Source: Opitutus sp. GAS368 (GTDB lineage Bacteria; Verrucomicrobiota; Verrucomicrobiia; Opitutales; Opitutaceae). Taken from it: DNA of 57,295 nt. Shown here one piece after another: positions 35,897 to 44,242 of the stretch. The stretch covers positions 1 through 57,295 of the forward strand of contig CAMBRG010000008.1 of assembly GCA_945869845.1 (NCBI GenBank), in the 5' to 3' direction. The position numbers and the translations under genes were made by a program. Under the pieces are notes generated by a model that was given only the letters and a program-made list of their open reading frames with translations, was not told the origin of the DNA and ran no database searches. Position 1 is the stretch's first letter, and every line of letters begins with the position of its first letter.

Positions 35897-36817
35897 CTAC
35901 GCTTCTAAGCCAAACACCGCGCGCGCGTAATTCTCCGCACTGAAAGGTTGCAGGTCTTCCTTTTGTTCGCCGAGACCGACGAAATAAATCGGCAGCTTCA
36001 GTTCGCGCCAGATGCCCACGATCGCGCCACCGCGCGACGTGCCGTCGAGCTTCGTGATCACCAGCCCGGTGAGGCCAAAACTCCGGTGGAAAACTTTGGC
36101 CTGTTCGATCGAGTTGCTCCCGAGCGAGCCATCCACCACGAGCCATGATTCATGTGGTGCCGTCGGATCCTGTTTCTGCAACACGCGCTTAATCTTCGCC
36201 AACTCCTCCATCAGATTGCTCTTGGTGTGCAGCCGGCCGGCCGTGTCCACGATGAGGTAGTCGCGCCCGCGGCTCTTGGCCGCCTGCAAAGCGTCGAACG
36301 CCACCGCCGCCGAATCCGCGCCCGTGTGGCTGGCCACGATTTCAAGATCGAGCCGTTGCGCCCACGTCTTGAGTTGCTCCACCGCCGCCGCCCGAAACGT
36401 GTCGCACGCCGCCACCATCACCGACTTGCCTTCCTGTTTCAACTTCCACGCCAACTTGGCCGTCGTGGTCGTCTTACCCGAGCCATTGACCCCGATGAGC
36501 ACGATCACCGTCGGCGCGCTGGCCGCGGACTTGATGACCCCCTCGCTGCCGACCAGGACTCTTTTCAGAACCGCCGCACCGAGGTCCGCAGCCTGCTGCC
36601 CCGCGAGCGCCGCGTCTTTTTTGTAGGCCGCTTTAATCTCGCCGAGAATCTCCTCCGTGGTCGCAACCCCAAAGTCCGCCGTGTAAAGGGCCTCCTCGAG
36701 CTCGCCCAGCGCAGCCGCATCGATCCGCCGCCCGCCAAAAAGCCCGCGGGTCTGCGCACCAATCGAGGCAAATGTCTTGGCGAAGCCTTCTTTGAATTTC
36801 TTGAAAAGTCCGAACAT
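35897..36817 (-). CDS. ftsY: Signal recognition particle receptor FtsY
   Basis: 306-residue SRP GTPase that docks ribosome-nascent chain complexes at the membrane. Short A domain, then N domain (LGELEEALYTADFGV) and the G domain: P-loop GVNGSGKTTTTAKLAW, TFRAAAVEQL, DTAGR (G3), TKLDGTSRGG (G4) and a C-terminal GLGEQKEDLQPFSAE. The closing-loop usually read as DA(T/N)TGQN is VDGSLGSNS here, a small departure. Lies about 100 bases downstream of nusB on the same strand. Confidence 0.97.
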   Translation of the reverse strand: MFGLFKKFKEGFAKTFASIGAQTRGLFGGRRIDAAALGELEEALYTADFGVATTEEILGEIKAAYKKDAALAGQQAADLGAAVLKRVLVGSEGVIKSAASAPTVIVLIGVNGSGKTTTTAKLAWKLKQEGKSVMVAACDTFRAAAVEQLKTWAQRLDLEIVASHTGADSAAVAFDALQAAKSRGRDYLIVDTAGRLHTKSNLMEELAKIKRVLQKQDPTAPHESWLVVDGSLGSNSIEQAKVFHRSFGLTGLVITKLDGTSRGGAIVGIWRELKLPIYFVGLGEQKEDLQPFSAENYARAVFGLEA

Positions 36818-36920
36818 GGAATTTGAAACTGGTGGATCGCCGGGAGCGGTGGCGAGGCCCTTTCATTTTACCGCGGCGAGCCCCGGAGTTGCTCGCGCCC
36901 CTCTCCCCGCCCCTGCCCGA

Positions 36921-37370
36921 TTACGCCGTTTCCACTTTCCGCGAATCGCGGCCGACTTGGCCTTTGTAGCGGTCCAAGATTCCGTTGATGAAACGTTTCG
37001 AATCGAGATTGGAGAACTGCTTTGAAAGATCGATGGCCTCGTTGATCGACACCACGGGCGGGATATCCTTCCGGTGCTTCATCTCGTAGATCGCCAAACG
37101 CAGAATCCCCAAATCGATCTTCGCGATACGGTCGAAATCCCAATTTTGGGCCAGCCCTTTGATGATACCGTCAATCTCAGCTTGGTTCAGGATGATGCCC
37201 TGAATAAGTTCTTCGGCATAGGCATAGTGCGCCCTCGGTTGCTCCATATTTTCGAAGAAAACAATGAGGTCTTCCGCGAGATTCTTAGGCTCGTTGATGC
37301 TCCAGGCATAAATGTATTGCAGGGCGGCGACGCGACTGTCGCGGCGTTGGGTAAAGAGGGCTTTGCTCAT
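36921..37370 (-). CDS. nusB: Transcription antitermination factor NusB
   Basis: 149-residue all-helical RNA-binding protein. Key stretches: SRVAALQYIYAW, the central helices, LRLAIYEMKHRKDIPPVVSINEAIDLSKQF and FINGILDRY. Acts with NusE/S10 on boxA of rRNA operons. Its ATG overlaps the ribH stop (ATGA), the common ribH-nusB arrangement. Confidence 0.96.
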   Translation of the reverse strand: MSKALFTQRRDSRVAALQYIYAWSINEPKNLAEDLIVFFENMEQPRAHYAYAEELIQGIILNQAEIDGIIKGLAQNWDFDRIAKIDLGILRLAIYEMKHRKDIPPVVSINEAIDLSKQFSNLDSKRFINGILDRYKGQVGRDSRKVETA

Positions 37371-37840
37371 CGGGAAAATTTTGACTGCAACTCGGCCATC
37401 GCCAGCGCCGCGCGGGCAAACTCAGCCCCGCGATTGATTGCCCCCAGACAACGCGCCTCGGCTTGAGACCGCGTGTTGGCCACAATCACGCCGTTGATCA
37501 CGGGCAATCGCACCGCGAGGCTCAACTGCTGCAACGCCTGCGAGACGCTGTTGCCGACCATCTCGTGGTGATTGGTATCGCCGCCGATTAGAACCCCGAG
37601 CGCGATCACACAATTATGCCGACCTGAAACGGCCAAAAGCTGCGCCGCGTAAGGCACCTCGTGCGACCCCGGCACCCGCAGCAACTCGATCCGCTCAGGC
37701 TTAACCCCACCGGCAGCCAGCGTTGTTTTCAAGCTAGCCAACAAGCCTTCCACCAGCTCGGCATTGAAACACGCCGCCACCACCCCAAAGGAAAAAGGGG
37801 CACCGTCAATCGGACCAAGCGCAGGCGCATCGAGACTCAT
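37367..37840 (-). CDS. ribH: 6,7-dimethyl-8-ribityllumazine synthase
   Basis: 157-residue lumazine synthase, the penultimate step of riboflavin synthesis. ATG 37840 (MSLDAPALGPID) replaces an upstream frame extension with no family similarity. Motifs FGVVAACFNAELVEGLL, VPGSHEVPYAAQ, ALGVLIGGDTNHHEMVGNSVSQAL (catalytic His pair), and PVINGVIVANTRSQAEAR are intact. First gene of the ribH-nusB(-ftsY) run. Confidence 0.96.
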   Translation of the reverse strand: MSLDAPALGPIDGAPFSFGVVAACFNAELVEGLLASLKTTLAAGGVKPERIELLRVPGSHEVPYAAQLLAVSGRHNCVIALGVLIGGDTNHHEMVGNSVSQALQQLSLAVRLPVINGVIVANTRSQAEARCLGAINRGAEFARAALAMAELQSKFSR

Positions 37841-37987
37841 GGGAGAGTCAGACAACGGCCCGCCCTTCCGCTCCGCAACCTGAATTCCAAGCCCGATCGG
37901 ATTCACCCGCGCGACGCTCCGCAGCCACCCACCCACTCCTCGCCGCGCCTGCGATCCGGCAGTTTTTGCGTTGAACCCTTCGCTCGG

Positions 37988-38240
37988 ATGACGCGCGTTC
38001 CTTACCCGGCTCGACGAGACCGCCCTGCCCCGGGTTGCGCCGTGCTCCTCGTCGAGGACGACGCCCTTTTGCGGCGCCGCCTCGCCGCCTACCTCGGGGT
38101 CTAAAAGCCGGCGTGACCGAGGCCGCAGACCTTGCCGGCGCCCGATGTCACCTCGCCGTCCACCGTTTCGATTATGCGCTCATGGACCCCTCTTGCCCGA
38201 CGCTGAGGCGCTCGCGCTCGTGCGCGACCGCGTGTACCCT
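37988..38240 (+). pseudogene. Frameshifted response-regulator receiver remnant
   Basis: Three frames in series make up a receiver domain. From ATG 37988: CAVLLVEDDALLRRRLAAYLG, ending TAA 38104. A second frame continues with AGVTEAADLAGARCHLAVHRFDYALMD, which holds the phospho-acceptor Asp (about 38183). A third continues as LLPDAEALALVRDR. Two frameshifts and the loss of the output domain show a decayed gene, in the style of two-domain RegA/ActR-type or OmpR-like regulators. No partner histidine kinase is nearby. Confidence 0.65.
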
Positions 38241-38345
38241 CCTCCGGTCAGCAATGTGTCCGGTTCCCCGACCCGCGGGCATCTCACTACATCTTACTCG
38301 CATTCACTTTCTCCACGTCTGAGCCTCGTTCACCCCGTCCACCCA

Positions 38346-40013
38346 ATGAAACACTTCCGTTCCCCCGTCCGCCCGCTTGGCGCCCTCGTCTTCATCACCC
38401 TACCCCTGCTCGGCCTCTTCGCCGCGCCCACTACGCCGACGACCGAGAGCCCTCCGGCTACCGCCGCCTACACCAATCAGCCGCAGAACGTTCCCGACCA
38501 TTCGCCGAATGTTCCTTACCAGCCGTTTTACGAACGCTCGGGCTCCTTCCCGTCCGCCTTCCACAATGATGTCCGTTACTCGGCCCCCATTTGGCGCTCG
38601 GTCTTTTTCTTCCCGCCGGTCCCGCCTCAACTCGGCGGTCCGCTGGTGCTTTTTAGAAACTACCAATTGGGCCAGCCCGAGAGCGTGCTCCCGCAACTGA
38701 AGTCTCACGTCGGTGAGCCGTTCTATGCCCCCCTGAGCGCACACCTGCACCGAGAGGATCTCTCCAAAAAACGTCTCCAGCGCCTCGACGCCTACACCGC
38801 GTCCCGCACCACCCTACTCGCCGAGCTTCGCGTGCAACTTGTCGCCACTCGCGACGCTGATCCGAGCACCCGCCGCCAGGCTTTGACGGCCTTTGCCGCC
38901 CAACAAGCCCCCCGCCTCATCGCCCACGAGGCCGAGGCCGAGGCCATCCGGGAGAATCTCGTCAACGGCAGCTTTTTTCACGCCGGCGCCGACTGGAACG
39001 ACAACCGCACTTGGGCGCTCGGCGACGACCTCCGCTACGAATCACGGGCCGATGAGTTCAAAGTCTTCCGCGCTTCGGCGTTTTTCACGGCCGGTCTCTC
39101 CCCTGCCCAACGCCGGTTGCTCCGCGAATTGGCCATCGAACTTGACGATCCGCTCGGCGATCCCACCGCCTCCGTCGATCTTGATGCGCCCCGGCCCGTC
39201 GTCTTCTTCTCACCGGAGACGGCCCGTTTCGAGCGTCCCGCCAATCTCTCACCGGAAATCGCGGCCCGCCTCGACGCTTACCGCGACGCTAAATCGGCGC
39301 TCAAAACCGAGCTCCGCGCGGTGATCTATCGCCAGGACCGCGCCTACTTCGGCTTCACCCGGACCAACGCCCTTCGCGCCCTCGCGGAGAAACAAGCTCC
39401 CGCCCTCGCCGCGCTGGAAACGCAGGCGGAAGAAATCCGGGGGCTCCTCGCCCCACTCCCGCGGCCCTCCCGCCCGACCACCCCGGCAGTTCCCCTCGAA
39501 CTAAACCGGCGCATCGGCGTGTACCTCCGGGAAAAACAAGATCTCCAACGCACGCTGATCGACAAACTCGCCGCCATCAAAAGCGACTTCCCCACCCACC
39601 GCGTCGAATTCATCCGCCAACGCGGCGGCTACGCCATCGAGATCATCACCAACCGCCGCGCGAGCCGCGGCGAGATCGCCAAGGTCGATGCACTCAAGAC
39701 CCAGCTCGTCACCTTCAACGCCGAGCAAGCGCGGCGCCTCACCGCCCTCGCGTCCGAAAAGGACCGCATCCAAAGCGACCTCACCGCCGCGGTGAAAGCC
39801 CGGCTTGGTCCCGCCGATCACTCCCTTGATCTCGATCTGCTGCTCAAGAGTTTTGCCGATCAATTCTCCCGGCAAGAAGCGTGGCAACGCTTTCGCGATT
39901 ACGACACCGCGCTCTTCGAACCCGGTCTCAGCCCGGAGCAACGCCGACTCCTCTTTGCCGACGCCATCGCGCAGCTTGACCTTCCGCTGCCCCGCGGCTC
40001 GCGCGATCCCTGA
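38346..40013 (+). CDS. Secreted protein with internal coiled-coil repeats, function unknown
   Basis: 555-residue exported protein of no recognised family. ATG 38346 gives a signal peptide with a hydrophobic core ([18 protein letters not shown]). The body has internal homology: [19 protein letters not shown]... and [19 protein letters not shown]..., and a third related block [19 protein letters not shown].... Each ends in an A(L/F)A.(K/Q)QAP...L...E.E.IR segment or similar. A second motif, GLSP-x-QRRLL...AI-x-LD-x-PL, occurs near residues 255 and 535. The repeats are long, helical and charged, so an extended coiled coil is likely. It follows the decayed response regulator and is separated from trxB by 360 bases. 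Role unknown, perhaps envelope structure. Confidence 0.7.
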   Translation: MKHFRSPVRPLGALVFITLPLLGLFAAPTTPTTESPPATAAYTNQPQNVPDHSPNVPYQPFYERSGSFPSAFHNDVRYSAPIWRSVFFFPPVPPQLGGPLVLFRNYQLGQPESVLPQLKSHVGEPFYAPLSAHLHREDLSKKRLQRLDAYTASRTTLLAELRVQLVATRDADPSTRRQALTAFAAQQAPRLIAHEAEAEAIRENLVNGSFFHAGADWNDNRTWALGDDLRYESRADEFKVFRASAFFTAGLSPAQRRLLRELAIELDDPLGDPTASVDLDAPRPVVFFSPETARFERPANLSPEIAARLDAYRDAKSALKTELRAVIYRQDRAYFGFTRTNALRALAEKQAPALAALETQAEEIRGLLAPLPRPSRPTTPAVPLELNRRIGVYLREKQDLQRTLIDKLAAIKSDFPTHRVEFIRQRGGYAIEIITNRRASRGEIAKVDALKTQLVTFNAEQARRLTALASEKDRIQSDLTAAVKARLGPADHSLDLDLLLKSFADQFSRQEAWQRFRDYDTALFEPGLSPEQRRLLFADAIAQLDLPLPRGSRDP

Positions 40014-40371
40014 TCGTTGCCCGCGGCCGCATCGCTCCGGCCAAGAACCCCCGCCTCCCTTGGGTCGCGAGCGCCGCCGCCCTCGCGCTCCTCACGATTT
40101 TCGGCGCGTTGCTTTTTCGCGGCCGCGCCGAGCTCCGCACCGATATCCGCGTCGCGTCGCCCGTGGTCGCGGATCTCGACGCCGCCCCCGGGACCGCGCC
40201 CGAGAGCCTGCCCCTGCGCCGGCGCAGCGGCGGCGGTGGTGCAGGGTCGAGGTTGGTGCTGAACAGACCCGCCGCTTTAGCATCGCTCGGGCCCCCGGTC
40301 TGTTACCGAGCAGTTGGGAAAATCCCTTGTCGCGCTCGCGGATTTGTCGCTCTCTGCCAGTTTACCCACTC
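40014..40371 (+). other. Gap with possible decayed membrane-protein fragment
   Basis: One frame from about 40013 reads [16 protein letters not shown] then a hydrophobic stretch [18 protein letters not shown] followed by a polar stretch, while a second frame near 40243 reads [18 protein letters not shown]. Neither has a credible start or a family match. It may be a frameshifted remnant or just GC-rich open frame. No terminator was seen. Confidence 0.25.
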
Positions 40372-41319
40372 ATGAGTTCTCCCATTGTCGAAAACGTCGT
40401 CATCATCGGCACCGGATGCGCCGGCCTCACTGCGGCCATCTACACGGGCCGTGCCAGCCTTAGCCCGCTCGTGCTCGAGGGCCCACTCCCCGGCGGTCAA
40501 CTCACGACGACCAGCGAAGTCGAAAACTTCCCCGGTTTCCCGCACGGCGTCGATGGTTTCCAGCTCACCCAAAATATGCGCGAGCAAGCCACGCGCTTCG
40601 GCACCCGCTTCGAACAAGCACTCGTCGACCGGATCGATTTCACCACGATGCCGCGCAAACTTTTCTGCGGCGACCGGGTGATTCTCGCCAAAACGGTCAT
40701 CATCGCGACCGGGGCATCCCCTCGCCTCACGGGAATTCCGGGTGAAAAAGAACTCTACGGCGGCAAAGGCGTAACCACCTGCGCGACGTGCGATGGGGCC
40801 TTTTACCGCAAAATGGAAGTCGCGGTCCTCGGCGGCGGTGACAGTGCCGCTGAAGAAGCTCTTTTCCTCACCCGGTTTGCCAGCAAAGTTTACCTCGTCC
40901 ACCGGCGCGACAGTCTCCGCGCTTCGAAGATCATGGCGGATCGCGCGACCTCGCACGAGAAGATCCAAATGGTCTGGGACACCGTCCCGGTCGAGGTCCT
41001 CGGCGTGCCAGAAGGCGCGGTCAGCGGCCTGAAGGTCAAAAATTTAAAGACCGGCGCCGAGTCGGTGCTCCCCGTCAAAGGCGTCTTCGTTGCCATCGGC
41101 CACATCCCCAACACCGGCCCTTTTACTCCGGCACTGGAAGTGGACGAGGGCGGTTACTTCAAGCCCGCGGCCGGCTCTCAAGTGCAGACCAACGTCCCGG
41201 GCATTTACGTCGCAGGCGATTGCTCCGACCACGTCTATCGCCAAGCCATCACCGCCGCCGGTATGGGCTGCGCGGCCGCCATCGAGGCCGAACGCTGGCT
41301 CGCCGAGCACCACGCTTAA
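40372..41319 (+). CDS. trxB: Thioredoxin-disulfide reductase
   Basis: 315-residue NADPH-dependent flavoenzyme that reduces thioredoxin in the cytosol. ATG 40372; the open frame upstream has no homology. FAD motif [16 protein letters not shown] near residue 13 (Cys in place of the usual Pro of GxGPAG), [17 protein letters not shown], redox site CATCDG near residue 138, NADPH motif [29 protein letters not shown] and C-terminal [23 protein letters not shown] are intact. The gene 15 bases downstream is a carboxypeptidase-like enzyme. Confidence 0.96.
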   Translation: MSSPIVENVVIIGTGCAGLTAAIYTGRASLSPLVLEGPLPGGQLTTTSEVENFPGFPHGVDGFQLTQNMREQATRFGTRFEQALVDRIDFTTMPRKLFCGDRVILAKTVIIATGASPRLTGIPGEKELYGGKGVTTCATCDGAFYRKMEVAVLGGGDSAAEEALFLTRFASKVYLVHRRDSLRASKIMADRATSHEKIQMVWDTVPVEVLGVPEGAVSGLKVKNLKTGAESVLPVKGVFVAIGHIPNTGPFTPALEVDEGGYFKPAAGSQVQTNVPGIYVAGDCSDHVYRQAITAAGMGCAAAIEAERWLAEHHA

Positions 41320-41334
41320 GCGGGCACGGTTCGC

Positions 41335-41850
41335 ATGGCACTCGCCCCGCTCTGGGCTGAGCTCGAAATCCCGTCCGACTACGCCACCTTTCGCAACCTC
41401 ACCCTCCAAGTCGAAGCCGGCGTGGGGGAATTGGTTTCGGTCGCACCCGATGGGGATTTTCCGCCCATCCTTTTGACCGTGCCGGCAGCCGCAGCGTGGG
41501 CGTCAATGCACCACGCGGCGGCGGGCGCCGGCATCACGTTAATCCCCGTTTCCGGCTTTCGCAGCGTGGCCCGCCAGGGCGAAATTATCCGCGAGAAACT
41601 TGCCCGCGGTTTAAACCTGCCCGACATCCTTCGCCTCGTCGCCGCCCCGGGTTACAGCGAGCATCATACCGGACGGGCCATCGACATCACCGCCCCCGAC
41701 GATCCGCCGCTCGAAGCAGGTTTCGCCCAGACCTCGGCGTTCGAATGGCTCCAAGCCCATGCGCGCGATTTTGGATTCACTCTTTCGTTTCCGCCGGGGA
41801 ACCCTCACGGGATTGCCTACGAACCTTGGCACTGGCTTTGGCAGCCCTGA
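41335..41850 (+). CDS. VanY-like D-alanyl-D-alanine carboxypeptidase
   Basis: 171-residue zinc peptidase of the LAS/VanY (M15B) family. The metal ligands are readable: SGFRSVARQ (Arg), SEHHTGRAIDITAP with the first His and Asp, and YEPWHWLW with the last His. No signal peptide or membrane anchor is seen, so a cytosolic peptidoglycan-recycling role or a misannotated start are both possible. It lies 15 bases after trxB on the same strand and might be cotranscribed with it. Confidence 0.85.
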   Translation: MALAPLWAELEIPSDYATFRNLTLQVEAGVGELVSVAPDGDFPPILLTVPAAAAWASMHHAAAGAGITLIPVSGFRSVARQGEIIREKLARGLNLPDILRLVAAPGYSEHHTGRAIDITAPDDPPLEAGFAQTSAFEWLQAHARDFGFTLSFPPGNPHGIAYEPWHWLWQP

Positions 41851-41910
41851 CTAACAGCAGGCAATCCGACGTGATGCAGCGGAATTGAGATCCGGCGGAG
41901 GTTCAGACCA

Positions 41911-42158
41911 ACGGCCCTTAATTTCTAGACGTTTGTCATGGCGAGAGCAGGACCAACGTCGGGCCGTTGGGTGAAGGAGCCGATGAACGCGGTTTGTCAT
42001 GGCGAGGAGCGCAGCGACGTGGCCATCCATCTGGAATTTTAGCTGGATTGCCGCGCCCGCCAAGCCGGGCTCGCAATGACAAACCTGATGAGTTCATTGG
42101 CAGGTGCGCGAAGCGCGCCGGCGCTTCTCACCATGACCGTCTGTTGATCAAGGGACGT
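41911..42158. repeat. Palindromic MITE-like element (copy B)
   Basis: 248-bp element with near-perfect inverted termini ACGGCCCTTAAT (41911-41922) and ATCAAGGGACGT (42147-42158). It is largely the reverse complement of copy A at 11586-11862, including ACCAACGTCGGGCCGTTGGG, GGAGCCGATGAACG and CGCGCCCGCCAAGCCGGGCTCGCAATGACAAACC blocks. It carries no gene. Confidence 0.75.
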
Positions 42159-42307
42159 TGGTGTCAGACTACTTTTGACGGACATAAAAAGCACCTTGCA
42201 AGAGGGCGCTCGCAACTGCGGCCTCAGGGCGTCTCGCCCTTTTGGCGGTCGCCAACTGCGGCGCAGCCGGTGCCGGCACCGCTGCCCGGGGTGATTTACC
42301 CAATTTG

Positions 42308-42503
42308 GCTTTGGCCCTCTTGCCATGAATCGCAGAACGTCCATCCGCGGGTAGCTTCGAAGCCTTTGCCCGCGACGATGATCTGCGGGTTGCCCACCCA
42401 CGCGAACCGCAGGGCGAGCTCGCGGCAGGGCTGCATCGCTTCGAAAAAAGCGGGATCACAACCATGGCAGAGAGCGCAGCTGTTGAATGTCGGTGACGAC
42501 CTG
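42308..42503 (-). pseudogene. Possible decayed C-terminal gene fragment
   Basis: On the minus strand a frame reads FNSCALCHGCDPAFFEAMQPC then RELALRFAWVGNPQIIVAGKGFE and ATRGWTFCDSWQEGQSQIG before a stop. It is cysteine-rich, with no start codon, and looks like the end of a real protein. I recognise no family. The remaining gap 41851-42509 holds only the palindromic element. Confidence 0.25.
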
Positions 42504-42509
42504 GTTGGT

Positions 42510-43100
42510 TCAATTGATCGCGGTTCGTCTCTCGAGTGCCCGCGCCTCGCGCACGAGGCGTCGCAGCCGCCAACGTTGCCAGCCGCTCACGATGTAGCCC
42601 GCGCACTTTGGACTCCCGCAACGACACGGATGCAAACGCCATTCCTTCAGAGCAAAACCGTAGTCAAAGGTCAGTTCCTCCCCCGGCGGAATCTCCCGCC
42701 GGGCAATGATCCAAATTCGGCCCCGGATCGTCTCCGCCCGACAATTCGGCGCGCACGAATGGTTGATCAACCGCGCGACATTGCGCCGGGTCCGGCCGTC
42801 CAAATCGTGCCGTGCATTCAATTCGAAAATATAGACGCAGTCATCCCCGCCGCGCCGCCCCCGCGCCAATCTGAGTTTCTCCCGCCGCTCCGCTTCGGCC
42901 TTCGTGATGCGTTCACCCGTGTATTCGACCACGCGCGTGCCGGCGGGAATCAAGACCCGCGCCCTCACCCCACGGCCGTGAATTGATGAAGCGCCGTGAC
43001 TGATCCAGCGGGACAGCGCGGCCCGCAGCGGTTTCTTGATGGCGCGTTTCGTTTTCAGCCGGACAACGCAGCCCACCCCCGCCCGACAATCAACGCTCAA
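42510..43100 (-). CDS. SET-domain protein lysine methyltransferase
   Basis: 196-residue SAM-dependent methyltransferase of the SET family, scarce in bacteria but known in Verrucomicrobiota and Chlamydiota. Domain order: SIHGRGVRARVLIPAGTRVVEYTGERI (N-SET), YIFELNARHDLDGR, then the pseudoknot RLINHSCAPNCRAETI, ELTFDYGFALKEW with the catalytic Tyr, and a post-SET cluster CRCGSPKC (C-x-C-x4-C) followed by a basic tail. NHSCxPNC supplies the fourth zinc cysteine. The start may be internal (about residue 25). The substrate lysine is unknown; a histone-like or ribosomal protein is possible. It lies 79 bases downstream of rlmF on the same strand. Confidence 0.9.
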   Translation of the reverse strand: MSVDCRAGVGCVVRLKTKRAIKKPLRAALSRWISHGASSIHGRGVRARVLIPAGTRVVEYTGERITKAEAERREKLRLARGRRGGDDCVYIFELNARHDLDGRTRRNVARLINHSCAPNCRAETIRGRIWIIARREIPPGEELTFDYGFALKEWRLHPCRCGSPKCAGYIVSGWQRWRLRRLVREARALERRTAIN

Positions 43101-43178
43101 CTCGCCGCCGGCTCTTCGTCTCCGAGTTTTCCGTGTCCTCCGTGGGTTCCGTGGGCCAATCGCCCGTCTCTCCCCCTT

Positions 43179-44069
43179 TCAAAAACGCCACGCCACGATC
43201 CGACTTTGCTTTTGCCCCTGAGCCATCGGCACCACGCGCCGCTCCGTCACCCCAGCCTGCGCCAACGCCCGCTCAATCAGCGGCAAATGTTCGCCTTTCG
43301 AAAGCAGCGTCGTGAACCACCCGCACACCCCCGGACTCTCCACGCTCTCCGCAATCATGCGGCGGATAAAATCAACTTCACCACCCGGGCACCAGAGCTC
43401 GGTGTTTTTCCCGCCGAAATTCAAAATGACCGCCGTCGCCCGGCCTCCGTTCAGGTTGCGCACCTTGCGCCTCGCCCCGGCCATCGCCTCCTCCGCCGAG
43501 GCGTGAAACGGCGGATTACAGATCGAAGCCGCAAATTTCTCCCCCGCCTCCACCACGCCCCGAAACGCCGCCAACGCCGAACGTTGCCGACGAAACTGCA
43601 CTCGCCCCGCCAACGCCGCGTTGCCTGCCACAATCTGCTGAGCGTGGGCCAATGCGACCGGGTCGGTGTCCGTCCCCACAAAATTCCAGCCGTAATCATA
43701 ACCGCCGATGATCGGGTAAACGCAGTTCGCGCCGATTCCGACATCAAGAATCCTGACCTCCCGCCCCCGCGGGATCTTCGCCTCAACCCCGTCGCTCAAC
43801 AAATCCGCCAAGTGATGCACATAGTCCGCCCGACCGGGAATCGGCGGACACAGATAACCCGCAGGCACGTCCCAAACGTCGATCCCATAGTCCGCTTTCA
43901 GCAGCGCCTGGTTGAGCGCCTTGACCGCCGCCGGATCGGCGAAATCGATCGAGACCGTGCCGTGCGAATTCAACCCCACGAAGGGCGCTAATGCGGGTGA
44001 GACGTCCGCCAAGCGCTCGAAATCATAGCCGGTCCGATGGCGGTTGCGCGGGTGGAGCCCCGCTTTGAT
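43179..44069 (-). CDS. rlmF: 23S rRNA (adenine-1618-N6)-methyltransferase
   Basis: Adenine-N6 methyltransferase acting on A1618 of 23S rRNA. Motifs: SAM-binding ILDVGIGANCVYPII, NPPF tetrad (SICNPPFHAS), and FGGKNTELWCPGGE, which match RlmF. The first canonical start in this frame is TTG 44012, yet the conserved N-terminal block GLHPRNRHRTGYDFERL is encoded upstream of it (44060-44010) with no ATG/GTG/TTG before an upstream stop. I therefore give ATC 44069 as a tentative boundary; a non-canonical start or a sequence error is needed. Predicted length is about 296 residues against 308 in E. coli. Confidence 0.85.
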   Translation of the reverse strand: MKAGLHPRNRHRTGYDFERLADVSPALAPFVGLNSHGTVSIDFADPAAVKALNQALLKADYGIDVWDVPAGYLCPPIPGRADYVHHLADLLSDGVEAKIPRGREVRILDVGIGANCVYPIIGGYDYGWNFVGTDTDPVALAHAQQIVAGNAALAGRVQFRRQRSALAAFRGVVEAGEKFAASICNPPFHASAEEAMAGARRKVRNLNGGRATAVILNFGGKNTELWCPGGEVDFIRRMIAESVESPGVCGWFTTLLSKGEHLPLIERALAQAGVTERRVVPMAQGQKQSRIVAWRF

Positions 44070-44242
44070 CGAAGGTGTGGGCGACGTGCTGATCCCGGAT
44101 AGGAAACAGAACCGCGCAGCTTGGAAACCTGATTCTCGCGCCCGCGCTCGCCCTCAAAATTCTGTTTTTTGGCTCTCGCCGCGCGGCCCGTGCCTCCGTA
44201 ACGAGAAAGCCCTCCGGCTTCCTCCTCCTCCCCCCTGCCCCT

